From assembly GCF_964204645.1 (NCBI RefSeq), contig NC_134027.1, forward strand, positions 1,538,485 through 1,602,484: a DNA stretch of 64,000 bases. Reading direction: 5' to 3'. Source of the DNA: Tubulanus polymorphus. Taxonomy: Eukaryota; Nemertea; Palaeonemertea; Tubulaniformes; Tubulanidae. Below, one piece after another: positions 34,352 to 46,600 of the stretch. Within the stretch, counting starts at the first letter, position 1. Every line of letters begins with the position of its first letter. The position numbers and the translations under genes were made by a program. The notes under the pieces are model-generated. The model searched no databases, was not told where the DNA came from, and saw only the letters and a program-made list of their open reading frames with translations.

Positions 34352-36138
34352 TCAGGTAAAGTGGAATTGAGACTTGTGTTTACGAGGTGTTAACCATCGA
34401 TGTTGTAACTGAGGAAAACGATCATTAATCAACTGTTCTTCAAGCGGTGACGGAATAATCTTATGAGTCGATTTCGGTTGAGTCACCAACACATAATGAC
34501 TGGAAAAAAGATCACAATTTAAACCATCGAAAAAATCGACAAATTTCACAGGTAGACAACTACAAATAACGTATAGATACTGACCTACATTTACTGGGTA
34601 TTGATCTACTCGAGACAGGCCGGAATGCGTGCGAACTCGGATGTCGTGGATCCATCATTTTTGCGTCGATGTGAGATTCATATGATTTCAGATGCCGCAC
34701 GTTATAATAATGAGGATCTTGATTTAAACGATATCTAAAAATACGACATCGATACGAATAACTACGGTTTGTAATAGTAGGCGATCAATAGGATGTCGTA
34801 TGTGAAGATCAGTCTCGTACCTGAACGGCATTTCGGCGCCTAAATCCTGTTTTTCCTTTTCTTTCTGTTCAATAAATGCAGATTTTGGTTGAATCGGTGG
34901 ACGGTTTGTAACCCCCGGTAACGGAGTAGACGGTAAAGGACCGGCGGGTGCGGTCATCGCTCGGTCCCGTCCAAAAAACGATGATTCAGATCTCGTCAAA
35001 TAACCGGCTTAATTAGAAAATGTCATCGTCATTAATGAGCTCCGTAGGAACTACTTGATTTTAGGTGATGTGCTACTTACAAGAGATAGGTGATTGTGCA
35101 TCGCAGTCATGGTGACCGAGTAACGCTTTACGTCTCTGTTTACGCTGAATCTCCAAAAGATGGCGCTTCTCAGCTGCACTTTGTATGCGCAGTTCTTTCT
35201 GCATTTTCAGTAGCATATGCCTGTTATATAATAGAGATTAAAACAAAATAATAATAAGATAAAGAATAAAGAAAGGTTTTAACATTTTTAACTTTCTCTA
35301 GAGACCATCCCCAAGTTTGATAAATGAATTTCATTCTCAGATTTGTATCTAGTTGGTTTTAATCCGATTAGTTGTGTGTGAATGAACAATTTCAATTCTA
35401 AGCTCTAAAGAGAAGTAGCCGTACCTTTCAATCATTCTATCAGCCCAGTTATTATCAAAATGAGTTCCATCATTCCTCAATAGTTTGTCCAAAGGCCATC
35501 TGAAATAAAGGAAAATATTATAAATACCTGTAATCTATATACATGTAGTAGGTTTGATGATGAAAAGACAGAGAAATACAAATATATAGTTTAAAACCTA
35601 TCATTCAAACACACCTAGGGCCATTGCAGTCATGTGTCAAATTGAAAAACAGTCTTAGAACATCACTTTGAATGGATCTACAGCCAATCTAACCACTTAA
35701 GACCAGTCTAAGTTCATTTTGGTTCTATGTAAAACCAATCTAACAATTAACTTAAGGCCAGTGTAAGCTCATTTTGGTTCTATAGCCAATCTAATGAGAT
35801 AAGACCAGTTTAAGCACATTTTGGTTCTATAGTTAATCAAAGTCTTATGATATGAGATTGCTTTTGGAAGAAATGTCCCTGCTCTAACCCGGTGAAACCT
35901 AACATTTATATCTATTACATGTATATCCTACCGATGAGACAATTCATTGAAATATTTGAACTCACATCTTCGGAAGTTTGTTAGTATTTTTAGAGAATTC
36001 ACAGTTATCCTCATTGTTATAATCCATGATGCGTAACCGTGGTTTTTCGAGCGATTTACGATATTGGTCCGTTATCCAAACCTCCAACATGAATTTCTTA
36101 CAACTACCGTTATTATCAAATCCATCCATTGTTACCAT
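34352..36138 (-). CDS. Uncharacterised 290-aa protein, six exons
   Basis: Exons (low..high): 35966..36138, 35425..35499, 35081..35220, 34821..35007, 34585..34734, 34352..34499. They total 873 nt, with every junction GT-AG and in phase, which strongly supports a real gene. The product starts MVTMDGFDNNG. It has an Asn/Trp-containing block (DGTHFDNNWADRMIER), then a charged helix likely to be coiled coil (MQKELRIQSAAEKRHLLEIQ), then a Pro-rich segment (TAPAGPLPSTPLPGVTNRPP) and a basic C terminus ending HKSQFHFT. There is no signal peptide, membrane segment or known enzymatic motif. Composition and size resemble small ciliary/axonemal proteins, but that is a guess. The start at 36138 is the first ATG; a second ATG follows three codons later. 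Confidence 0.8.
35630..35850. repeat. Degenerate tandem repeat in an intron
   Basis: Three imperfect units of about 60-65 bp share TAAGACCAGT and CATTTTGGTTCTAT. They lie between the first two exons of the 290-aa gene. Confidence 0.65.
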
Positions 36139-37649
36139 AGTTACTCGCCGATAATACGTAGATTATTATAAAGAGATTACGATACACGTGATTTCAATTA
36201 AAAAATCCGTAGCCACGAATCACGCTGAATCGCGGTGAATGAATCGTTGTTCGTGATAAACAACGATTCAATAACACATTATAGCGTGAAACACCTCATC
36301 AATCTCATCCCATGAATCGACACAAAATGAACACTTTTATTTCCAACGATATGAATTGAAATCCATTAATAGCTGTAGAGGAGCCAAGACTGTTACTACT
36401 TCATTAGAAACACAAGCTTTTGCTACGAGTCCACAGTAGCTTCATCGGTACTCATTCATTTTATGAACTTCACATTTATTGAATAAATTGAAATCTGATA
36501 ATACCAATTTCTATAAGCTGAATATTATTAACAGTCTATGTCTAGCAATAACTAAGCGTTAACCACATGACCGGCCACCGGATAAAATGCTAATAAACTG
36601 GACACTATGAGTGCGAGGGCAGGCGTGACGCTTAGAGACAATAACCATAAGCAGAACGCTTCATGTTTTAATGACAGTTAACAACTTCAAACAAATAATC
36701 ATAACAAACGCGCACACAACCTAGGGAATATTTATATACCGACAATTAAAGCATTTATTTCGGCTATAGACAGATTCCTGCCGAGCAGAATAGAGTTTAC
36801 CTACGCAAATACAAATTTGTCTAGACTGAAAGAAAGTCCAGGGGTCTAACTAAATAACATTATTAGAATCATTTCAGAGAGAACAAAGTGTTTAATCGAC
36901 CCAGGACTGATTGGCTATACAGCGAGGTGTTCCCACTGACCAGAGATTAAATCTCTCCTGATGATATTTTACAATCTACATTTTGCAGCTAGAATTATAA
37001 TGAGTCATAATGAACGGATTAGTGTCCAGTATTGATTCTGATAAATAGTCTCTCACTGCGAGTCTGATATCAAATTTTCTTGCTGTGCTTGTGTTAATTG
37101 TACTTTACACATGTTTAAACTGAAACAGTACTGCCAGTAACACTCATACTTGGTCAGTTATCTAGAAAACTTAATATAAAAATCCAACAGAATTCTGACT
37201 ACGTTATTCTTGAAGACGACCATTGGGATTTAGTTAAAACGTAGAATAAACTACTTGCTCGGAAATTTTTGGAATTTATTTTTCATTCTAAGTGTGGGAG
37301 TTAAAAAAATTATCCCTACAACACAAACTGAGATTTCATTATAGATTTTCCAGTAAAGTTCATTCTTACTTCAGGAATGAATAAGTTTTCTATGCATGAA
37401 ATGTCTATGTTTGTATTATACGACCTGAAGTGTTCATAATAGATAAACATGATCAGTCAAGCTTTAAGACCTTTTCACCTTTCAGAGCTGGCTTCACACC
37501 CGCTACTAATAATTGACAACTATGAACTGCATAGTAAACGATTATGTTTCTGACCCAAGATTAATTTGAAGAAATACAGAACAAATTATCTTAGCTAACG
37601 ACTACTGGTAGACCCTCTATACACACTGAGATATCTAAAACTTATTACA
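36139..37649. other. Intergenic region, same-strand neighbours
   Basis: Contains the 3' flank of the WD-repeat gene and the promoter side of the 290-aa gene. A member of the fold-back repeat family (GAAGACGACCATTGGGATTT, about 37210) lies here. No exon seen. Confidence 0.45.
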
Positions 37650-40600
37650 TTACCCTGAATTCCTAAACTTTGTCACCAGTTCGTCAAACATCGTTTTTAG
37701 ATCCTGAAAAATAGACGATACATGTTGTATTCAGAACTGGGTCAAGTAACTGTGGAACTGGGTCTAGTAACTGTGGAAGTGGGTCCAGTAACTGTGAATC
37801 AGGGTTCAGTAACTGTGGATCAGGGTTCAGTAACTGTGGAACTGGGTCCAGTAACTGTGGATCAGGGTTCAGTAACTGTGGAACTGGGTCCAGTAACTGT
37901 GGATCAGGGTTCAGTAACTGTGGAACTGGGTCCAGTAACTGTGGATCAGGGTTCAGTTACTGTGGAACTGGGTCCAGTAACTGTGGATCAGGGTTCAGTA
38001 ACTGTGAATCAGGGTTCAGTAACTGTGGAACTGGGTCCAGTAACTGTGGATCAGGGTTCAGTAACTGTGATCAGGGTTCAGTAACTGTGGAACTGGGTCC
38101 AGTTACTGTGGATCAGGGTTCAGTAACTGTGGAACTGGGTCCAGTAACTGTGGATCAGGGTTCAGTTACTGTGGAACTGGGTCCAGTAACTGTGGATCAG
38201 GGTTCAGTAACTGTGAATCAGGGTTCAGTAACTGTGGAACTGGGTCCAGTAACTGTGAATCAGGGTTCAGTAACTGTGGAACTGGGTCCAGTAACTGTGG
38301 AACTTGTTGGATAGAAATTTTATCTTACCTTCTGTGAGTCTGATACTGAAGCTGGCGCTGTGTGTGGACGGAAACCACTTTTGGCCGACACTGAAAAATC
38401 ACATACGATAATTTAGGAAAATACAGAAAAATCAAATGAAACGTTATTCGATGTAAATTGTAACTAACGAGTAAATCTCGGTCGTCGTCTCGTTTCATCA
38501 GATGTAAACGGACGTTCAGCCAATAACTGAGCAGCTAAAACATCATCATCATCATCATTCTTCTCCTCATCGTCTGTGAAATTACCACCATCGTCATAAT
38601 CATCGATATCCACCTCTATATCCATACTTAAACCGCCGTTGTCACGGTTACTCGAATACGACCTCGACCTCGTCGGCAGACGGAATGATAATCGATCGGT
38701 TTTTTTCGGATGTCGAGTCGTTGAGACACGCGTTAGATGTCCGAGCGCTGGTTGCTCCGGCGACGGTGACAATGACTCTTGTTCAGTCGATGTATCGATC
38801 GTTTCTTTCGATTGTGTGACAACATCTGATTAGAAAAATATCAAATTTATAGTTAAATATATTTGAATGCATCGGTTATAAACTGACAAAACTTTAGTTT
38901 CAAAGAAAACCAACTCAGGCTGAACAGGGACGGATCCAGGCTGGAAGAATGGAGTTTTTGAAAATTTAGGTACATCTTCATGGAATTTCAGTGCATAATA
39001 GACAAAGATCAGTACAGAGGATATGAAGTCGATTTTCATAGGGCACGTGGTCAGAAAAAGGAGAGCGTGAACCCTCAAATCCCTTCTGAATCCGCCACTG
39101 CTGAACAAAACTCTATATCTAGAGAAAACCTACTCAGGCTCAGAGTAAAACCACAGTCATGAAAATACATGGTGAATATCGTGTATTCATTATTATTATC
39201 AGGAGCCAGTTGCACAGTTGACAGAGCTGAATATAGCTCCAAAGTTTATCTTACCCTTTACAGAATTGGTTTCAATTAAACATTAAATATTACTCAAAAT
39301 AGACTCAAATCTAGACTAAGAACTTTGGTGGAACCAGCTCAAAAATATACGTGTATTCATCAATAAATAGATGGTGATACAATCGAACACTGTGAAAACC
39401 TGTCAATCAATCTCAGCGTAGATCATAATGAATAACTGTACTTTACAACTATTATATTTCAAAAGTTTGTTTATCTCGCAGTTTCAAGATTTATCTAAAT
39501 CCCAATATTGTAACTGTTGAAGAAGATAAGATTTAGATAAATCTTAAAATTGTCAGATAAATAAACTAAACTAAATATCATCAATTGTGCAATTATTCAT
39601 TATCTCAGAACCCGTTTTTACAGTTGAGCATTGTGTAAAAGGCTTAGACTGAGAATTTCTCGAGGTGCTCAAAATACAAGTGAAATCACAGCACGAGGAC
39701 ATGCATTGAACTTCAGGCAGCAAGTGAAAATTTGAAAACATTCTACCATCATCTGATAATCCAGAATCATTATCCTCAGTAGTTAACCAGTTCCCACATC
39801 CTGTTACACCATACAAAATCAATCAATACAAAATACGCCAGTAATCAATCAACTTTTCATTTTGAAAACAAACATCGAGGAGGTAAGTACCTTGAGCAAG
39901 TTGAGGAGCAATATTGAGATCAGTTTTCTCAGTTTTGACTGCATCAGTTTCATCTAATAAAACATCACCGGAAACCTTTTCTGTAACTATTACTTGCGGC
40001 GTATCATCAAAAGTAACAGTACTAGATTGACCCTGAAGAGAGATAGAGCATCAGACGTGAATACAAATAAATAAATCATGAAATAGGGATGATGGCCCCT
40101 TTTACTTATATGATTGATTATCGGTAGATTTGATTAGATCTGGTATCCCTTACAAACCCACTACACTTGCCAGGAACTAAACTAGGGGTTTCGATTTTGA
40201 AAGATTGTGTGCGTTAATTTTTGTCTGCAGCCTGATTTAATATAAATCTACAGATAACATAAGATATAGGCTGATATTCACTTCACTCACTGATGCAAGT
40301 TGAACGGATGAATTCCTCTTCTTGTCAAAGAACATCATTTGCGTGCGTCCACCATTAGGTGTCTTGTTATTATTTGTAGGTTTAGCGGGTACAGGTTCTG
40401 ATTTGACGCCAGCGCTTGCCGCAGCTCCAACGCGACGTGGTTTAATATCTACAGCAGGTTTACGCGCTGTCGTTGCTGTTCTTTTTTCTGTATAATTGAA
40501 TCATAAATCGTATTGACTATCATTTCAGATTTGGCCATAGATATCTCTAATACCGGTAGATGGTTTTAAGATAGAGCATTAAACATGAGAAGAAAGAAAA

Positions 40601-43600
40601 CATGAACTACCGTACTGAGGTTAACATTATTACAAGGAGGGATAAATACCAGTTGTTACTAGAACCAAAGAATGAACATTCCATCACACATGTACACAGC
40701 GACGATAGGGATCATCACAAAGTTAGTTAAAGGTTACCTTTCAGATCGGGCGCCTCGGATAATGAACTGCTATCTTCTTCTTTTAATGAAGCAGGTAAAG
40801 CTGGAATATTTGTTATAGAAGCTCGAACTCTTCCTTTTCTCGCCTGTAGAAAAATATCGAGATATCAGATCGAAGTTTCATGATACACATTTCAATGTAC
40901 AATAATTGATCGATATATATTACCATGGATACCGGTGCCCGACCGTACATCTCACCCCATCGAGCTCCTTTTTTTTGTTCCTCCGTCATTTTTGGAACGG
41001 GAGGTTTCGATCTTTGTTTCTCTGCTTTTTTCGGTAATTTTCGATCGCTGGTTTGCATCTTTTTCCGTACTTCCCGTTTGACTGTTTTGTCGGGCAGTTT
41101 CTCGCCCTAAAACCGTTAAAAATGCAACGTTATTTTCGTAGACAAATAAATTTGTAGATTATTCTCTAGTTCATTCAGAGCTCAGACAATATCCTAGATT
41201 TCTCAACTTCTCATCAGAGCAACTGTAGACAGATATTCCACCTCTACTGGTACTTACTGGTGGTACGAATGAAACCATGATATCAGTGCGTACGGGAGAC
41301 ATAGGTGGCGCCTCTTGTTGCTTTTTCTTCGCTTCTTCTGCCATCAAAGCCTTCGCATCGACAGTAAATGATTTCAGTTTCGATAATCGGTCATCAGTTA
41401 CCGTGGATACCGGAGATGACACTTTCTTCAGTTTATTGTCAATAACTACAACAAAATGAAATTAGACACTGATTTAAAGATATCCAATTACGATACAATT
41501 TAGATTGTCTGAAGTCTTGAAGATTCAGTAAATTGAATTGGAAATACAAATTTTGGGACTCAAAAATAGAGACAACTTAAGTAATTGTGATGACATACAG
41601 GGGCCAGTTGCTCAAAAGTCGATTAAAGAAAACCGGCAGATAGATGCCATAGTAACAATGCAATTTCAATTATCACTATGTCAACTATCCACTGGTTTAC
41701 TCTAACCAACTTTTGAGCAACTGGCTCCCGGTTTAGTAAATCGAACAAGAAAACATGTAGAAATGTAAAAACGGCTGGAGTATTGTGAAGAGTTTGACAG
41801 TATGAAAACTCCAAGTAACGAATAGAATGAAACAAAAAGTGCAACACGAAAGTTAGAATTACCATCTAGAGAGGATGGCTTTAGTGCAGCAGTTGTAATT
41901 GAGCGTGCTATCTTAATAGCTGAACTATTCGGCATAGCAAAACTGGGAATTGTGAGGAATGTACTGGGTACAACGTGTTGACTGGATGGAATATTTGTAG
42001 CGCTCGGTAAACGGAAATACGGCGAAGACGAAGCCGGTTTTATATGATCGGTGCTTAGACAAGGATCGACGTTGAAAACAGATGAAGTGCTGATGTTAGA
42101 CGAGAAACTAGCGATAGATGAGAATTGAGAAACTACAAAGAAAGAAGATTAGAATTAGTGAGAGACACAGAGTGTTTAGTGCGAGGTCAACAAGCTGGAA
42201 ACTGTTATCAATAATATTCCATTGAAATATGACAGAAAAATGTTAAAAGTAATCAATAATCAATGACAAGACCCACAGTAACATCTTTCACATTTTTGAA
42301 CAAATAAATCAAATCATTATTTCATGGGACAAAATAGTATCTTAACGCTTAAAATCGGGAACAGTTGACAGCTGTATGGCAGCAGACCCGATGATTCAGC
42401 TCACCTCGGCCTTCTTTATCACGAATAATCTGGACATCGGCTTCCAACTGACTGCGTTGCCTAGGTGACTTACTCTCATCTTTATCCTCATCAACCTCCG
42501 TCTCTTCATCCTAAACGCAAGAACATGCAACTATCGATCATTATAACGCAGCAATTGATATTTCTTATTTCCCACAAGTTTGAGTTTTTGTTGATAGCGC
42601 ATTGAGCTGTTTCATCAGGTAAATGAGTCAACATGGAGAAACAACAGTAGTTACAGGGAGAGTGATTCTTATTCAAGAACACAGAGTGATCAGGCTTATT
42701 ACAAATGAATTATGAATTATTGGTTTGAACAGATTACCTCAGATAAATGTTCAACTTCACTGGTAACACTCGGTGTTGGTGGCACTGATGTAGTGGGAGT
42801 CGGACCCGGTGATATTCCAAACACCGGATATTCCATCCTGGACTCTTCTTCTTGTTTCACCATATTCGACACATCAGACACACTGATCGGCTGCACACGC
42901 TTCTTCTTCCCTGTAATAAACAATAAATACTACATTGTATATTCATAGTTCGTTAATGTAGCAGGAATTTATAGAAATTAAAACTTGATTATACCAGGGA
43001 GGTGGGAGTGAACTCCCACCTCCCTGCTTTAACCTAAATTTACAGATATTAAAGGTAGGAGTGGGTCGAACTTGCAACTAACAAGTTACACATGTTCTAT
43101 CTACGTTCTGCAACGCAACATAACCATCTCTTCCAGTCACAACTGATATATGCTGTTCATGCGACTGACAGACTATCATTGATGATCGACCTGAGCGCCT
43201 ATTTGCGATCAGTTGCGAGCAGTTTGCAAGTCGACCTACGCCAACCTTTACATATATCATGGTCTGCGAAAATGGGTTTTACGTAATACAAATAAATAAT
43301 GTGCGATTAATTGTTATACAGGAAAATAAAATACATGTTATATTATTACATTACTGTGATATTACGGGATTCATTAATCAATAAAATAAAATCAACACCA
43401 AGGAAACATCAACGCAACACACAGATCGACCGTACACATATTGCCGAATCTAGTTCCACGGCGTCCAGGATTACGTCGCACTTCAAGTTTTGCTTTCATT
43501 TCTGTAAATTTTTATCGAGCAAAATACAAAATATCATCAGTTTAAACTACCGTACCAGGGCTGCCAACCTCGGTAAAGTGCTATCAGTAACGAATTGAAT

Positions 43601-46600
43601 TTTCATCAATAACATTTCATTGAAATATGAAAGAAAATGTTCAAATTAATCAGTGATCAACAGTAAGACCCTCAGTAACATCTTTCATATTTCAGTTCAA
43701 ATTAATCAGTGATCAACAGTAAGAGCCTCAGTAACATCTTTCATATTTCAGTTCAAATGAATCAGTAATCAACAGTAAGACCCTCAGTAACATCTTTCAT
43801 ATTTCAGTTCAAATTAATCAGTGATCAACAGTAAGACACTCAGTAACATCTTTCATATTTCAGTTCAAATTAATCAGTAATCAACAGTAAGACCCTCAGT
43901 AACATCTTTCATATTTCTCTTCAAATTAATCAGTAATCAACAGTAAGACCCTCAGTAACATCTTTCATATTTCTATTCAAATTAATCAGTGATCAACAGT
44001 AAGACACTCAGTAACATCTTTCATATTTCTGTTCAAATTAATCAGTGATCAACAGTAAGACCCTCAGTAACATCTTTCATATTTCAGTTCAAATTAATCA
44101 GTAATCAACAGTAAGACCCTCAGTAACATCTTTCATATTTCGGTATACATCAAACCAGTCTTGTTACGAAAAAATAACAAAGACTGAAAATCAGGAACAG
44201 TTGGAAACTCTGAACTACAGGATGTACTGTAGACATAGAGAGACTCAATAGTGAAACCAAATCTCAGTTTGAGAATGAAACTATTAGGTAACAATAAGTT
44301 GAAATCTAACGAGCTACAGAGATTGGGGGCGGGGGAAAGGGAGGGTTTCTACAGATTTTATACCATGTTTTCGTAACTTCTTTTTTTCTACGGGAAAATT
44401 TGATTTTTCATTTGTATTCACTGAAAATTAAATGTACATGAATCAAATTTAAAGGTTTGAGATTTGGCCATTTGTCTGCTACTAAAGTACACCATTCACA
44501 CGTAGTAGAAGCTCATGGCACATTACCTTCTAATTTCTCTGTAAGCTTCATCTGTTCTTTAAGATCCCCGGATAAAATATCAGAACTCAGAGTCAGATCA
44601 ATTCCTGACATTTTAGGAGTTTCACGAGGTGATAAGTAGATTTCGGTCGGCGCCATTGATAACTCAGACTCCGTTTCTGACTCCTGCGAAAAAAATAATC
44701 AAAATCTTAAATAAATATTTTCAAGCATAACCCAGTCTGAACGCTTTGTTCCGAGTCACAGAACCTTCTTTCAATTAGATCATATGATATGCAGTTATTT
44801 GGCGCATGTTTGCCCGGCAAATTGGCACCGGTCCTGTGGCCAGAATAAATACTTAACCCCCATCCGTGATAAAAGTGACTCATCTGTTTCTGGAGAGCAC
44901 CTTCGATAATAGTTCCACTATCTATTCCTATTCTAATCTATAAATTTGTTACAAAAGACACAAACTTACGACATCTTCCTCATTGTCGGATTGTTTGAAA
45001 GCAGTTCGACCTTCGATAAAATCCTGAGAAAATTCCATATTAAACGGGATCAAGTAACTATCGATATCAACCGCATCCGGATTCTCAGATACTCCTTCAA
45101 ACACTACAGCCGGGTCTTCATAGATTTCAGATTCTACAAACACAAATAAAATGCGTATATAATGTTTCCGAGATGTTTCCTCGAGCTGATATTTCAGTCG
45201 ATACTTTATCCTAATAGCCATCTTACAGGAATAATAATGTCATAACAAAACTATCAGATATAGGCCTATATACAGTCCAGAAAAAAGGGACTGATTGAGC
45301 AATAAGATGGATACAAACAAAGGGTACAGTATCAAAGTCATCCAAAACATTTTTAACCATAGATTGAATTTTTGAAAGAGATATTCATGGATAGTAAAGT
45401 AAGAATCCAGTAGGCCTACCAGTTTCAAACTGTTCTTCGCATTCATCTTCTTCAACTATCAATGATGGACAAGCTGAAATTATTTCAAACAAACTTTTCA
45501 GTTCGACATGCAATAAAAACATCGGAGTGACGGCTGAATAACTGAAAAAACTCGCTGCTGCTGCTGATGCTGCTGCTGCTGAAGATGTCAATTGAAGTAA
45601 ATTAAATCAGAGACACAAATTGGGACCCAAAAATAGAGATGACTTATCTGATGACAACGTAAGCAAGTTTGACTGCAGTACAAATACTTCATCTTTTAGC
45701 ATTGGTTAAGACAACTCATAAAACCAATTGAATATTTCGACGTACTTTTTGAGCATTCAATAATGAAAATATGGTTCTTCATTCCGATTAGAATATCTCC
45801 GCGATTGTTGAAGAAACAAATCGAAGTCAGTGTGGCATCCATTGTTATCTCTGTTAACAGCGTTTTATCCGACAACCAAATCTTGATCGCTCCGTCACAA
45901 CTGAATTCAACAAACAAGATATAACTATGATTATTAGCTCGGGGTTCGAGTATCTCTGATTACATATTCATTGTAGATATCAATCACTTAGACTATCATT
46001 ACCAGTATTATCATTATTATCATTATCATTTTCGATCAATTTCATAGAAAGTTGATGAGGAATTTTACCTAGCAGAACAAAATATTCCTCTTTCAGCGCA
46101 GGCATCCACGGATAGAATCGGAGCTCTGTGATCTGCTTTCAGACTATCAGGTGAAATCTGTTCAACATTAGGAGCAGCAACTAAAATATCAAATTAATCA
46201 CGATTGGTAGAACACTATATCCGTGTTGACGCGATGATGAGAGAATCCCACAATGATAATACAAAGTCCGAAAATGAAACTTCGAGATAGTAGTTTATTT
46301 CAACGTTTCGACTATATCCTAATAGTCATTATTCCTGAAGATGACTATTAGGATATAGTCGAAACGTTGAAATAAACTACTATCTCGAAGTTTCATTTTC
46401 GGACTTTTTATTATCATTGTGGCATTCTCTCCTCATCAAATTAATCATTAGACATTTGAGCGATATATCAGCACAATTTCACGTGGATATCATAATGAGT
46501 CGTAAAGAATCCATCTTAACAAGGTATCAACTTTATAAATGTACCGTGAAGGTTAACTGATTTAATTTAAAATTACGGGTGCATACTAGCTTGGCTTCAT

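Noticed and set aside
37722-38314. Two plus-strand frames encoding regular VTV-ELGP / VTV-DQGS repeats, like a structural protein
   Set aside because: They are a by-product of a 21-bp intronic minisatellite of the opposite-strand WD gene, whose phases require this to be intron.
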